NCBI RefSeq assembly: GCF_003335505.1
Contig: NZ_QPEX01000033.1
Location: 1-64,000 of the forward strand
Reading direction: 5' to 3'
Length of the DNA stretch: 64,000 nucleotides
DNA from: Bremerella cremea
Lineage (GTDB): Bacteria > Planctomycetota > Planctomycetia > Pirellulales > Pirellulaceae
Below are positions 8,571 to 17,907 of this stretch, in pieces. Made by a program: the position numbers and the translations under genes. Every line of letters starts with the position of its first letter. The stretch's first letter is position 1. The notes beneath the pieces are model-generated. The model searched no databases and had not been told where the DNA came from. It saw only the letters and a list, made by a program, of their open reading frames with translations.

Positions 8571-9503
8571 ATGCAATCGTCCAGATTAAAAGGCTTCACG
8601 CTCGTTGAGCTGCTTGTGGTCATTGCCATCATTGGCGTGCTGATCGCCCTGCTGCTGCCAGCGGTGCAACAAGCCCGTGAAGCAGCACGCCGGATTCAAT
8701 GCACCAACCATCTCAAGCAACTCGGCTTGGCGATGCACAACTATCACGATACGTTCGGCAATCTGCCTGCCGGACAATTTAGCCAACAGCAGTTGGACGA
8801 CCCCAACGGGCAACCCAATCGCATGACGTGGTATGTTTCGATCCTTCCCTTTGTGGAACAAAAAGCGATGTATGACATCGTTAAACCCAACATGGGTACC
8901 TCGCCTGCCAACACTTGGAACGAAACGGTCCGCAAGACAGTTGTGGAAGGATTTGTCTGCCCATCCGACCCTAACGGTGGCAAGGTTGGCACCGATGGTT
9001 TCCAAGGAAACTACGTAGGCAATTCTGGGCACGATATTATGGTACAAGCCAACGCCGCCACTCCTTCAACCCATGGTGAAGGCATGAGCGGACTTTTCTT
9101 TGTGAAGTCACACATTGGCTTAAAAGACATTACCGACGGTACGTCCAATACGTTGATGTTCGGCGAAATCCGTCAAAGCCCTCAAGCGAATTGCACGATT
9201 GGTAACTACTGGAACGGCTGGGGTATGGAGTCGATGTTTTCTACTCTTTTCTGGATTAACACCCCAGCGCCAGACTTCGTGCCTACTGGTACCGTTGCCG
9301 ACAACCCTTGGCGTAAGACCCAAGAGATGCCTGCTGCTGGGCCCGGTTCACAAACCAACTATTCGCTCCGCAGCACTCACCCAGGCGGCGTTATGGTCAC
9401 CCGGGCAGACGGTTCCGCTTCGTTTTTGCCCGAAACGATTAGCAGCCAACTGCTCAAAGATCTATCTAACCGTGGCGATGGCTCCGTGATCACTTCCTTC
9501 TAG
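8571..9503 (+). CDS. DUF1559 pseudopilin-like protein
   Basis: A 310-residue DUF1559 protein. The N-terminus LKGFTLVELLVVI plus the LLLPAVQQAREAARR helix is almost identical to the copy at 6876, while the remainder (NHLKQLGLAMHNYHD, FVCPSDPN, LRSTHPGGVMVTRADGSASFLPETI) is clearly related but diverged. Presumed prepilin-type processing and extracytoplasmic location. It is followed 118 bases later by a small lipoprotein gene, so this is the second DUF1559-lipoprotein unit in tandem. The upstream region resembles that of the first unit. Confidence 0.9.
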   Translation: MQSSRLKGFTLVELLVVIAIIGVLIALLLPAVQQAREAARRIQCTNHLKQLGLAMHNYHDTFGNLPAGQFSQQQLDDPNGQPNRMTWYVSILPFVEQKAMYDIVKPNMGTSPANTWNETVRKTVVEGFVCPSDPNGGKVGTDGFQGNYVGNSGHDIMVQANAATPSTHGEGMSGLFFVKSHIGLKDITDGTSNTLMFGEIRQSPQANCTIGNYWNGWGMESMFSTLFWINTPAPDFVPTGTVADNPWRKTQEMPAAGPGSQTNYSLRSTHPGGVMVTRADGSASFLPETISSQLLKDLSNRGDGSVITSF

Positions 9504-9621
9504 GGAATTACTCCCAAGCAGCACGTGGCGACTAGTTTGCCACGTGCTAAAAACAAAATTCTCTATGCAGTCACCTATGCCGGCGATTGAGTCGTTTGCT
9601 TGTAAAGAAGGAAATCGATCG

Positions 9622-10002
9622 ATGGAATTTTTCCGTTTAGCCCCATATCAGGCTATGTTTCTGCTGCTATGTGTTGGTGCCATATCTGGCTGTTCTCAAG
9701 GGCCTGTCACCTTTCCAATTACCGGCAGCGTGACTCTGGACGGCAAACCGCTGCAAGACGGCACGATCATGTTCTCGAGTACCGAAAACGGGAACGAGAT
9801 GGCCGAAGGCAAAATCATTGAAGGCACCTACACACTGGAATGCACTGCCGGTGCGAAAACGGTTCAAGTTGGGGGCTACACTGCAGAGAAAAAGATTGTT
9901 CCGTGGCAATACCTGAGTCAAGACTCAAGCCTATCGGCGAATGTTAGCCAAGAAGCAGAGATCAACTTTGAACTAACCTCGAAGCAAAAACGACGGCGTT
10001 AG
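9622..10002 (+). CDS. small lipoprotein with transthyretin-like domain
   Basis: A 126-residue predicted lipoprotein. The ATG at 9622 is preferred over the ATG at 9544 because AAGGAAA precedes it and translation then starts directly with a signal peptide ending in a lipobox-like A-I-S-G-C. The mature part begins with P-I-T-G-S-V-T-L-D-G-K-P-L, the start of a carboxypeptidase-regulatory/transthyretin-like beta domain that is very common in planctomycete lipoproteins encoded beside DUF1559 genes. Basic tail KQKRRR. Function unknown. It does not resemble the lipoprotein of the first unit. Confidence 0.75.
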   Translation: MEFFRLAPYQAMFLLLCVGAISGCSQGPVTFPITGSVTLDGKPLQDGTIMFSSTENGNEMAEGKIIEGTYTLECTAGAKTVQVGGYTAEKKIVPWQYLSQDSSLSANVSQEAEINFELTSKQKRRR

Positions 10003-10053
10003 AGCAAAGCTCCTTAACAATCAATTGGCATCTACCAACCTGAAAACAAATCG

Positions 10054-10557
10054 ATGTCCACGCTCAACTTAATTTTTGGCTGCCTATTCGGCTTGGGTGC
10101 AGTCCTTGCTGGGCCCGTTGGCGAATCGTTTGTCCAAGCCAAGTTCCAAACAGAACTGCGTGAAAAAGCCAAGCTCACCCCTGGCCGGATCAACCCTGAT
10201 GGGAGCCAGGAAAAAGACAGCATGGAAATCAGTACGATTGATCGCCAAGAGAGCGACCAACGCTGGGCAAGATACCAGAAAGGGATTCAATCAATTTCGA
10301 TCTATTCCTTAGCCCTGGTCGGCTTGGGCCTGCTTAGTACGTCGGGCAAAGGACAACTTATAGGAGGAATCGGTTTTGGCCTGGGAACGCTTCTTTACGG
10401 AGGCGGACTCGCCCTAGGAGCCTACTTCAACATGCCCACGATCGGTGTGCTCGCGCCCATTGGTGCGATGATCTTGCTGGCAGGCTGGGGAGGACTACTC
10501 TTGGCGGCACTACAAGGCCGAGGGGAAAAACCGATGCTCACGGAGGCGGGGCAGTAG
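10054..10557 (+). CDS. small integral membrane protein, unknown
   Basis: A 167-residue protein with a first membrane helix at residues 4-22, a soluble stretch (about 25-80) rich in charged residues, then three Gly-rich hydrophobic segments (about 82-97, 103-123, 128-152). I do not recognise a family. It follows the second lipoprotein by 51 bases on the same strand and could share its transcript; the strong hairpin at 10591 would end that transcript. Confidence 0.6.
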   Translation: MSTLNLIFGCLFGLGAVLAGPVGESFVQAKFQTELREKAKLTPGRINPDGSQEKDSMEISTIDRQESDQRWARYQKGIQSISIYSLALVGLGLLSTSGKGQLIGGIGFGLGTLLYGGGLALGAYFNMPTIGVLAPIGAMILLAGWGGLLLAALQGRGEKPMLTEAGQ

Positions 10558-10590
10558 AGAAGAGGCCATCTCTCAACTGACGCTCCGACG

Positions 10591-10627
10591 AAAAAACGCC
10601 GCACGATTTGTGCGGCGTTTTTTTGTT
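10591..10627. terminator. bidirectional intrinsic terminator
   Basis: AAAAAACGCCGCAC (from 10591), a short loop, then GTGCGGCG and a run of seven T (10618-10624). Near-perfect stem flanked by A-run and T-run, so it can terminate both the plus-strand membrane protein gene and the minus-strand lipoprotein gene. Confidence 0.9.
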
Positions 10628-10650
10628 CGAGCTCTATGCATTGCGATTAC

Positions 10651-11217
10651 TTACAATAGGTTCATTCTCATCTCAGGGAACTTAAAGTCACTCGGAAAGT
10701 CGGGGAACAAATTGCCAACCGTCTGCGGGTTGACTTTCTTTCCTGCAATGTATTTCCATTCGCTTTCCGTTTTCTTTTTTTGCCCGAATTCGTAACCAAT
10801 CGCCTCTACCTTCTTCTCATCAATGGTCAATACCATGCGTATTGGAATAACCACAAAATGACTCTTTTCGGATTCCAAAAAATAAGGTTCCGTTGTGAAT
10901 TCAAGCACATCCATACTCACATTATTTTCCTGGAAAGTAGCTAGAACGCCCCGCATCGCCTCGCGGGCTACTTCCGGGTCATCAACAACTTCCAAGACTT
11001 TCTCATGCGTTAAGCCAAGCAGCGTATCGACATCACCTTCAAAAGTTGCCGCCATGACCCGGCGAAGATCTTGCTGAACTTGCTGCGGGTCTTTCCAATC
11101 CTGTGGTGACACCGATTCCCCTGATTTCGCCGTACTCGAAGTATCTGAACTTTCGAGGCTTTCAATCGGCTTACACCCCAAGCCGACGAGCAAAAGAACC
11201 AAACAGACGAACCGCAT
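10651..11217 (-). CDS. lipoprotein of unknown function
   Basis: A 188-residue predicted lipoprotein. The ATG at 11217 is preferred to the one at 11274: GAGGG lies seven bases upstream, and the protein then starts M-R-F-V-C-L-V-L-L-L-V-G-L-G-C, a compact signal peptide with lipobox V-G-L-G-C. The mature part has a Ser/Thr-rich linker, then a compact alpha-beta domain (about residues 50-185) with the look of an NTF2-like fold: an initial helix with a LLGLTHEKVLE stretch and later antiparallel strands. Family assignment is a guess. Convergent with the preceding membrane protein gene through a shared terminator. Confidence 0.65.
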   Translation of the reverse strand: MRFVCLVLLLVGLGCKPIESLESSDTSSTAKSGESVSPQDWKDPQQVQQDLRRVMAATFEGDVDTLLGLTHEKVLEVVDDPEVAREAMRGVLATFQENNVSMDVLEFTTEPYFLESEKSHFVVIPIRMVLTIDEKKVEAIGYEFGQKKKTESEWKYIAGKKVNPQTVGNLFPDFPSDFKFPEMRMNLL

Positions 11218-11384
11218 TGAAAATCCCTCAATTGGAATAGCGAAAGCAAACTCGTTAGACCGAGTTCCTATCATGCTAAATCACACAGGCAACCTAAGCA
11301 AGAAAATCTTACTCCGACGTGACGGATGAAACTTGGTTTACCAAGCTGGGGCCGTCTTCCGTGAAAAGTCACCAGCCCAACGCT

Positions 11385-12023
11385 TTAAACATATGCGTCC
11401 ATATAGAAAATGCCCCGCTTCGTATCAATCCAAACTTGGACGTATCCGTCGCTGAAGTATTCCCCCTCTTCAATCTTGTTCGGATTGAACCAAGCTTGCT
11501 GATGCCGGGGCGAGTTGCCCCAGGCAGGCACAAATGTAAAGCGAGCGTTAGAAATCGATTGATCGATCGGCATACCAGGCCCAAATTTAACGCGGTACAC
11601 GCGTTCGACTTTGGCCAAGGTTGCATAGCAATCTTCTACCGAGGCGTGGAAGGTGACCCGCGTATCGGCCCCCGTGAAGCCGTTCATCCGCTCAGAAGCC
11701 TGCAGTTGAGAAGCGGATGGCGGCAACTCGAACGGACAACTGAGACGATTGAAGATACTCGGTAAAACAACACCGAATACCATCGCCAGGGAAACCCAAA
11801 GAAGCAACGCATAACGCAAACTACCGCTATGCTTCTGGCCTGAAATCAACAGATAGCCGAGAGCAGCAGATGGAATACCTAAGAAAGCCAGCAGCAACGG
11901 ACTGTACGGATCAAGTCGATAAACCGATCCTAACAAGGCCGCAACCACCCACACCAAAGCAAAGAGCTTTCGCAGCGTAAAGCGGGTCCCTGGTCGGTCA
12001 TTCTCAACGATGGCGTCCGTCAT
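11385..12023 (-). CDS. membrane protein of unknown function
   Basis: A 212-residue protein with a short cytoplasmic N-terminus containing RFTLRKLFALVWVVAA, a start typical of many small planctomycete membrane proteins, then three hydrophobic segments (about residues 19-36, 42-60, 69-90). The C-terminal ~115 residues form a soluble domain without a recognised signature. It lies downstream of glmS on the same strand, 53 bases apart, so might be read from the glmS transcript only if oriented alike: both are minus, with glmS upstream at 13942. Confidence 0.6.
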   Translation of the reverse strand: MTDAIVENDRPGTRFTLRKLFALVWVVAALLGSVYRLDPYSPLLLAFLGIPSAALGYLLISGQKHSGSLRYALLLWVSLAMVFGVVLPSIFNRLSCPFELPPSASQLQASERMNGFTGADTRVTFHASVEDCYATLAKVERVYRVKFGPGMPIDQSISNARFTFVPAWGNSPRHQQAWFNPNKIEEGEYFSDGYVQVWIDTKRGIFYMDAYV

Positions 12024-12076
12024 GTAAGCATTTTGGAGTTAACGGATGGAAACTAGGTCGATGGCGAACCGTAAAT

Positions 12077-13942
12077 CTACTCCACCGTTACACTCTTCGC
12101 CAAGTTTCGCGGCTTGTCGACATCGCAGCCGCGCAGCAGCGCGATGTGGTAGGCAATGAACTGCAGCGGTATCACGGAGACGATTGGCTGAAGGAACTCT
12201 TCCACCTTCGGGATACGAATCACGTCGTCGGCGTACTTTTCGATCTCGTGGTCGTCTTCGCTGGCAATCGCGATGACTGGGCCGCCGCGGGCCTTGATCT
12301 CTTGCAGGTTACTCATCACTTTGTCATACACCACGCCCTGCGGCATGATAAAGACGCTGGGGGTGTTCTCATCGACTAAGGCAATCGGACCATGCTTCAG
12401 TTCTGCAGCCGGGTAGCCTTCGGCGTGGATATAGCTGATTTCCTTCAGCTTCAATGCCCCTTCCAAAGCCACCGGAAAGTTGAAGTAACGCCCTAGGTAC
12501 AGGAAGTTGTTCACCGATTGATACTTTTCCGCTACCTTCTTCGCTTGCCCCTGAGTGCCGAGCGCCTGGCGAACGGCATCCGGTAGCGTTTGCAAAGCTT
12601 GGATGATTCGATAGCCCTGATCAAAGCTCAGGTGATTCAAGCGACCAAAATAAAGCCCTAGCATCGCCATCACGGCTAACTGCGACGTGAATGCTTTCGT
12701 CGAAGCCACGCCCACTTCCGGGCCGGCGTGTAAATAGATGCCGCCATCCGATTCCTGGGCGATGCTACTACCCACGACATTACAGATCGCCAGGGTGGGA
12801 TGCCCTTTCCGCTTCATCTCACGCAGGGCGGCCAAGGTATCAGCCGTTTCTCCACTCTGTGTGATTCCAAACACCAGCGTTCGCCGCGGAACCGGCGGAT
12901 TTCGATACCGCAATTCTGAAGCGTACTCGACTTCCACCGGAATTCGAGCCATCTCCTCGATCATGTACTCACCCACCATCGCGGCATGCCAGCTCGTTCC
13001 GCAAGCGGTCAGCAAAATTCGATCGACGCCGCGCAATTCTTGCGGGCTCAAGTTCAGCCCGCCAAACACAGCGGTGGCATTGTCGAGACTCAACCGGCCA
13101 CGCATCACGTTTTCCAGCGATTGCGGCTGCTCGAAAATCTCTTTGAGCATGTAATGCTCGAAGTCCCCTAGTTCGACATCACCAGAGGCAATCTCCAACT
13201 TTTCAACACTGTGGGTGACTTCTCCTAGATCGCGATGGGCAATCTGCAACGAGTCCGCTTTGAGCAAGGCCAACTGATGATCGGTCAGGTACACAATCTT
13301 TTCGGTATAGCCCACCAAGGGAGAAGCATCACTCGCCAGGAAGTGAGCATCTTCCGATACACCAATCACCAGCGGGCTACCTAGCCGAGCCGCGATAATC
13401 AAATCAGGCCGGCTGCGAAATAGAATTCCTACCCCGTAAGTTCCTTGCAGCTTGGCCAACACCTTTTGCACTAGCCCGACCAGTGCTTCGTCGGTCGGCG
13501 CTTGATTCGGGGCAATTGGAAGTTGCTTGAGGCCATCTTCCAACATGAAGGCAATCACTTCCGTGTCGGTGTCGGAACGAAAGACGTATCCTTTTTGTTG
13601 CAGGCGCGACTTAAGCGCGGCGTAATTTTCAATCACCCCATTATGAACCACCACAACCTCGCCGTTGGGACCAGGGTGCGGATGAGCGTTGGCCTGGGTC
13701 GCCGGGCCATGAGTAGCCCAGCGTGTATGGCCGATTCCTGTCGTCCCGATTGGCATGTCGTCCGCCAATTGTTCTGCCAAAGCGGCGATCCTGCCGGCGG
13801 ACTTGACGATGTGAATGTCTTCATGACGATCGACTGCGGCAATGCCGGCGCTGTCGTACCCGCGATACTCAAGCCGCCGCAAACCTTCCAGCAAGAAGTC
13901 TGCCGCACGCAAGTTTCCCACGTATCCGACAATACCGCACAT
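12077..13942 (-). CDS. glmS: glutamine--fructose-6-phosphate aminotransferase (isomerizing)
   Basis: A 621-residue cytoplasmic enzyme that makes glucosamine-6-phosphate from fructose-6-phosphate and glutamine, the first step to UDP-GlcNAc. The N-terminal glutaminase domain begins M-C-G-I-V-G-Y (nucleophile Cys2 after Met removal) and includes GHTRWATHG and the HNGVIENY loop. Two SIS sugar-isomerase domains follow, with LLTACGTSWHAA, FGITQSGETADTLAALREMK and LKELSYIHAEGYPAAELKHGP-type segments. The protein ends DKPRNLAKSVTVE, the classic C-terminal tail. Slightly longer than E. coli GlmS (609). No glmS ribozyme is visible upstream. Confidence 0.97.
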   Translation of the reverse strand: MCGIVGYVGNLRAADFLLEGLRRLEYRGYDSAGIAAVDRHEDIHIVKSAGRIAALAEQLADDMPIGTTGIGHTRWATHGPATQANAHPHPGPNGEVVVVHNGVIENYAALKSRLQQKGYVFRSDTDTEVIAFMLEDGLKQLPIAPNQAPTDEALVGLVQKVLAKLQGTYGVGILFRSRPDLIIAARLGSPLVIGVSEDAHFLASDASPLVGYTEKIVYLTDHQLALLKADSLQIAHRDLGEVTHSVEKLEIASGDVELGDFEHYMLKEIFEQPQSLENVMRGRLSLDNATAVFGGLNLSPQELRGVDRILLTACGTSWHAAMVGEYMIEEMARIPVEVEYASELRYRNPPVPRRTLVFGITQSGETADTLAALREMKRKGHPTLAICNVVGSSIAQESDGGIYLHAGPEVGVASTKAFTSQLAVMAMLGLYFGRLNHLSFDQGYRIIQALQTLPDAVRQALGTQGQAKKVAEKYQSVNNFLYLGRYFNFPVALEGALKLKEISYIHAEGYPAAELKHGPIALVDENTPSVFIMPQGVVYDKVMSNLQEIKARGGPVIAIASEDDHEIEKYADDVIRIPKVEEFLQPIVSVIPLQFIAYHIALLRGCDVDKPRNLAKSVTVE

Positions 13943-14137
13943 AGAACCGTATCCTCAATCGTTCGTCCAATGGTTGCCCCGCTATCAATGTCAAGCGTAG
14001 CAAAATCCTGTTTACGTACGAAGATCAGACCACAAATTGGGCTTCTGATTTCCACAGGTTAAAGCGTATGCTGTCGGCGTTTTCGCGTCTCGATCACGCG
14101 ATATGCCCATTTCGAATGGAATTCCAACTTTTTAACC

Positions 14138-14911
14138 ATGAAGCCTGAACTCGCCCTTTCGCTTTCCAGCCTTGTTGTCATCCCGGCTCGGCTGCACTCG
14201 TCCCGCTTGCCTGAAAAGCTGCTGCTGGCCGAAACAGGCAAGCCGTTAATTCAGCATACGTACGAAGCAGCTTGCCTCGCCCGCGGGACAGACGGTGTGG
14301 TCGTAGCGACCGACCACGATACGATCTGCCAGGCAGTGCAAGGGTTCGGCGGTGAAGCGGTCATGACCAGCGAAACATGTGCTAGCGGTACCGATCGCGT
14401 GGCTGAAGTGGCTCGTTCTCGCCCGGATGTCGATATCTTCATCAATGTCCAAGGGGACGAACCAGAGATCTCGGCAGAAGCAATCGAAACCGTTCGTCGC
14501 TTGCTCGAGCTAAATCCAGAAGTCTCGATGGCCACCCTCGGCACACCGATTCGCAGCCTGGAAAAGCTGCAAGATCCTGCCTGCGTAAAAGTCGTTTGTG
14601 CTGAAAACGGGCGGGCTCTCTATTTCAGCCGTAGTCCTATCCCCCACGTTCGGGATGGTTTCGACGAGATGCTCTCGGCAGAGCCAGCGGTCTTTTACCA
14701 ACATTTGGGCATCTACGCCTATCGCCGCGATTTTTTGTTGAAACTAGCCACCGCCCCTCCCTCTCCTTTGGAACAGCTCGAAAAGTTAGAGCAACTTCGT
14801 GTTTTGGAGATGGGAGAGCCAATTTTGGTGGGCAAAATTGCGGAACCCAGCATCGGAATTGACACGCCAAGCGACTATGCGGCGTTTGTCAGAAAGATGA
14901 GCAATTGCTAG
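14138..14911 (+). CDS. kdsB: 3-deoxy-manno-octulosonate cytidylyltransferase
   Basis: A 257-residue cytoplasmic enzyme that activates KDO with CTP for lipid A assembly. The nucleotidyltransferase start VVIPARLHSSRLPEKLL (residues 13-29), the VVATDHD motif, TSGTDR-like CASGTDRVAEVA, VNVQGDEPE and YFSRSPIP are all present. Slightly longer than the E. coli enzyme (248). Its presence argues for an LPS-type outer membrane, in agreement with current views of planctomycete envelopes. It is followed by pyrG, whose product supplies the CTP it uses; kdsB-pyrG neighbourhood is also seen in other Gram-negative bacteria. Confidence 0.95.
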   Translation: MKPELALSLSSLVVIPARLHSSRLPEKLLLAETGKPLIQHTYEAACLARGTDGVVVATDHDTICQAVQGFGGEAVMTSETCASGTDRVAEVARSRPDVDIFINVQGDEPEISAEAIETVRRLLELNPEVSMATLGTPIRSLEKLQDPACVKVVCAENGRALYFSRSPIPHVRDGFDEMLSAEPAVFYQHLGIYAYRRDFLLKLATAPPSPLEQLEKLEQLRVLEMGEPILVGKIAEPSIGIDTPSDYAAFVRKMSNC

Positions 14912-14973
14912 GATAGTGTTTTCACGCTAGCGGCCCTGCTTTGGTTTTCCTTAGGGTCTGATTAATCCCCGTT

Positions 14974-15018
14974 GGCCGGGCATTAACAGGCACTTAATGG
15001 CCAGGATGTTAACATCCT
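14974..15018 (+). promoter_or_regulatory. two inverted repeats upstream of pyrG
   Basis: First, GGCC-GGG-CATTAA pairs with TTAATGGCC (14974-15002) around a 7-base loop. Directly after it is a perfect 16-base palindrome AGGATGTTAACATCCT (15003-15018). Both lie 80-125 bases ahead of the pyrG start. They could be a repressor site or part of a structured leader; no known pyrG attenuator is recognised. Confidence 0.5.
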
Positions 15019-15098
15019 CTGCCGAACCAAAATAGCCGTCGTGGCATGTCTCTCTTTCTGCTTGGATGCACGCAAGGTCGAAGGGCCCCCGCAACTTC

Positions 15099-16763
15099 AT
15101 GGCAAAACACATTTTCGTCACCGGCGGCGTTGTCAGTTCACTAGGTAAAGGGTTGACCAGCGCATCGGTCGGGATGCTGCTCGAACAGCGTGGCCTCAAG
15201 GTCAAGATGCAGAAGCTCGACCCCTATATTAACGTCGACCCTGGCACCATGAGCCCCTACCAGCATGGCGAAGTCTACGTGCTGGACGACGGTAGCGAAA
15301 CCGACCTCGACCTAGGGCATTACGAGCGATTCACCAACAGCCCGCTGACCCGCGATTCCAACTACACGACCGGGCAGATTTATCTGTCGGTGATCAACAA
15401 AGAACGTCGCGGCGAGTTCCTGGGCAAGACGGTTCAGGTCATTCCGCACATCACCGACGAAATCAAGTCGGTCATTCGCAAACTGGGCGATGACGATACC
15501 GATGTCATTATCACCGAAATTGGGGGAACGGTCGGCGATATCGAAAGCCAACCGTTCTTAGAAGCGATTCGTCAATTCCCGCAGACCGTCGGGCGTGAGA
15601 ACTGCCTGTTCATTCACTTGACGCTCGTTCCTTACCTGAAAGCTGCCGGCGAACTGAAAACCAAGCCAACCCAACACTCGGTCGGCCAACTGCGAGAAAT
15701 TGGTATTCAGCCAGACATTCTAATTTGCCGCACCGAACGAAACTTGAGCCGCGACGACCGCGAAAAGATCGCGTTGTTCTGTAACGTGCCGATCGAAGCC
15801 GTGATCGAAGAGAAAGACAAAGACTTCTCGATCTACGAAGTCCCTATCAGCTTGCATGACAATCAGCTCGATGACCTGATTGCCACCAAACTGGGCTTGC
15901 CGCAAGTTTCGTCGGTCGACCTGACCCCGTGGCAAGAGATCCTACAGACACTCCGTTACCCAGACCACGAAATCAGCATCGCGGTTGTCGGCAAATACGC
16001 GGAACACAAAGACGCCTACAAATCGATTTACGAAGCAATCGATCACGCCGGCATTCATCATAAGTCCCAAATCCGAATCGGGCGCATTCAAAGCGAAGCC
16101 CTTGAAACGGAAGGGGCCGAACGGATGCTGGCTGGCTTCGATGGCATCCTAGTCCCAGGCGGCTTCGGCGAACGGGGCATCGAAGGGAAGATCGATGCCA
16201 TCCGCTATGCTCGCCAACGGGGTATCCCATTCATGGGAATTTGCCTCGGGATGCAGTGTGCTGCCATTGAGTTCGCCCGCAATGTGGTGAATCTGGAAGG
16301 TGCCCACTCGACCGAATTCGACAAACATACACCGCATCCGATTATCGGCTTGCTCGACGAGCAGAAGAACATCACCGATAAGGGGGGCACAATGCGTCTT
16401 GGCACGCAACCTTGCTCGCTTAAGGAAGGCTCCAAATCGCTCGAGGCATACGGCCAAGAAGAAATTTCAGAGCGCCATCGTCATCGCTACGAATTTAATA
16501 ACGTCTACCGAGACCAGTTCCGTAGCCACGGGATGAGCTTTGCCGGCCTGAAGCCAGATAACTCGTTGGTCGAGATTCTGGAAATCGACGAGCACCCTTG
16601 GTTTGTTGCTGTTCAATTCCATCCGGAATTCAAGAGCAAGCCAATCAAGGCGCATCCGCTCTTCGCCGGCTTTGTCGGTGCGGCCATCGCTCGCCGCCGT
16701 CGTGATGCCAAGAAGGAAGCTCCTTCTTCCAAGACTGCCTCGGAACAAGCCGCCGACGCCTAA
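15099..16763 (+). CDS. pyrG: CTP synthase
   Basis: A 554-residue cytoplasmic enzyme that aminates UTP to CTP using glutamine and ATP. The N-terminal synthase domain starts M-A-K-H-I-F-V-T-G-G-V-V-S-S-L-G-K-G-L, which decides the start at 15099 rather than the ATG at 15066. The C-terminal class I glutaminase domain has GICLGMQ with nucleophile Cys382 and the final QFHPEFKSKP with the catalytic His-Glu pair. The length is a little above the E. coli enzyme (545), with an extra basic/Ala-rich tail. Two inverted repeats upstream may regulate it. Confidence 0.97.
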   Translation: MAKHIFVTGGVVSSLGKGLTSASVGMLLEQRGLKVKMQKLDPYINVDPGTMSPYQHGEVYVLDDGSETDLDLGHYERFTNSPLTRDSNYTTGQIYLSVINKERRGEFLGKTVQVIPHITDEIKSVIRKLGDDDTDVIITEIGGTVGDIESQPFLEAIRQFPQTVGRENCLFIHLTLVPYLKAAGELKTKPTQHSVGQLREIGIQPDILICRTERNLSRDDREKIALFCNVPIEAVIEEKDKDFSIYEVPISLHDNQLDDLIATKLGLPQVSSVDLTPWQEILQTLRYPDHEISIAVVGKYAEHKDAYKSIYEAIDHAGIHHKSQIRIGRIQSEALETEGAERMLAGFDGILVPGGFGERGIEGKIDAIRYARQRGIPFMGICLGMQCAAIEFARNVVNLEGAHSTEFDKHTPHPIIGLLDEQKNITDKGGTMRLGTQPCSLKEGSKSLEAYGQEEISERHRHRYEFNNVYRDQFRSHGMSFAGLKPDNSLVEILEIDEHPWFVAVQFHPEFKSKPIKAHPLFAGFVGAAIARRRRDAKKEAPSSKTASEQAADA

Positions 16764-16779
16764 CAAGAGTATTGATCCC

Positions 16780-16812
16780 CCTCTCTTCCCAATCTTGCTG
16801 CGGGAAGAGAGG
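16780..16812 (+). terminator. hairpin after pyrG
   Basis: Perfect 11-base stem CCTCTCTTCCC (16780-16790) / GGGAAGAGAGG (16802-16812), 16 bases past the pyrG stop. No T-run. The rest of the gap up to 17252 (about 440 bases) shows no gene; a second small hairpin CCTCAATC / GATTGAGG lies at 17176-17200, ahead of the DUF1844 gene. Confidence 0.6.
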
Positions 16813-17252
16813 CGTTCAGCACCTATTTCCCACTTCTTCTGATCTGGCAACCGCGATCTTCCGCACCTCTCTTTGCTTGCCGGACGCCCCCCTTGAGATA
16901 CCGTAGCAACTGAAACGAGCGATTCTCCGCCGGTTTTCATACGATCGTACAATCAAGCACACTTCGTCGTTTGCTTATCTTCTTAGGCCAAAGCAAGACA
17001 AAGCGGCGGCAAACAAACCTCCCAAGCAAGCATCTAGGGACAGCCAGAAAAACTCGTGGCAAGAGTTTCGTGCCTATCGAGCCAAGTCAATCACCGTATT
17101 CCCATGACTCACTCACGTGCATATACGACTATTGAGCATGAAACCTGATTCCTAGTAAAACGTAGATTGGAATGCCCTCAATCGGTAACAGCGATTGAGG
17201 CAGAACCTTCCCTCACCCTTTCCCATATTCCTCCGACAAGTAGACAAAACCG

Positions 17253-17651
17253 ATGAGCGAAGACCCTGAGAAGAAGATCGTCGTTGATGGCGATTGGAAA
17301 GAACAAGTCCGTCAGGAAAAAGAAAAGCAGGCTATCGAGGAACAGCCCGAGGCTCCGATCGAGTCGCCCGCTGAGGCTACGCCACCCCCATCCCCAGGCA
17401 AACTCCCCAAGGCCGATTTTGGCTTTCTGATTTCCATGATGGCTACCCAGGCGTTTGCTGCCATGGGGCAAATCCCTGAACCAGGCACAGGCCAGGTAAC
17501 GAAACAGCCTGAGGTTGCCAAACACATGATCGACTTACTGGCCATGCTCGAAGAGAAGACCCAAGGCAATCTCGACGCCAACGAAAAAGCAGGATTACAG
17601 AACGTCCTCTACCAACTGCGTATGGCCTTTGTTGCCAGCCAGCAAGGGTAA
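17253..17651 (+). CDS. DUF1844 family protein
   Basis: A 132-residue cytoplasmic protein. The N-terminal half is charged and Pro/Glu-rich (residues 1-52, low complexity). The C-terminal half is a DUF1844-like helical domain: FGFLISMMATQAFAAMGQIP, then KHMIDLLAMLEEKTQGNLDANEK and a final LYQLRMAFV. Function unknown; the family is found in planctomycetes, delta-proteobacteria and others. Single gene; the strong hairpin at 17719 lies 70 bases beyond its stop. Confidence 0.8.
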   Translation: MSEDPEKKIVVDGDWKEQVRQEKEKQAIEEQPEAPIESPAEATPPPSPGKLPKADFGFLISMMATQAFAAMGQIPEPGTGQVTKQPEVAKHMIDLLAMLEEKTQGNLDANEKAGLQNVLYQLRMAFVASQQG

Positions 17652-17710
17652 ACACGGCAAGCTCTACGGCGAAGCGCTGCCTTAACCATGTGCTTTACGT
17701 GGAGCGCATA

Positions 17711-17753
17711 AAAAAAAGCCCCGCGGTTGAGTGGACTATTCTCAACCGCGGGG
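17711..17753 (-). terminator. intrinsic terminator, mainly for mraZ
   Basis: A perfect 13-base stem CCCCGCGGTTGAG (17719-17731) / CTCAACCGCGGGG (17741-17753). On the minus strand it is followed by an eight-base T-run (17711-17718 as A), so it best fits the end of the mraZ transcript, 155 bases past that stop. It can also stop plus-strand transcription from the DUF1844 gene. Confidence 0.85.
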
Positions 17754-17907
17754 CCGTCGCTTACTGGGGAATTATAAAAGTAGGCATCCTTGCCCAAAGG
17801 CCATCCCTGGTATCTTGTGATTGACCTGGTCGTTACGGAACAAAACAGGGTTAACGACGTTCGATCAATTCCCTAGCAAGCAAAGTGACTTCATCTATTG
17901 TTTTGGT

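Noticed and set aside
13943..14137. glmS ribozyme or riboswitch ahead of glmS
   Set aside because: No conserved glmS ribozyme core sequence recognised in the 195-base gap.
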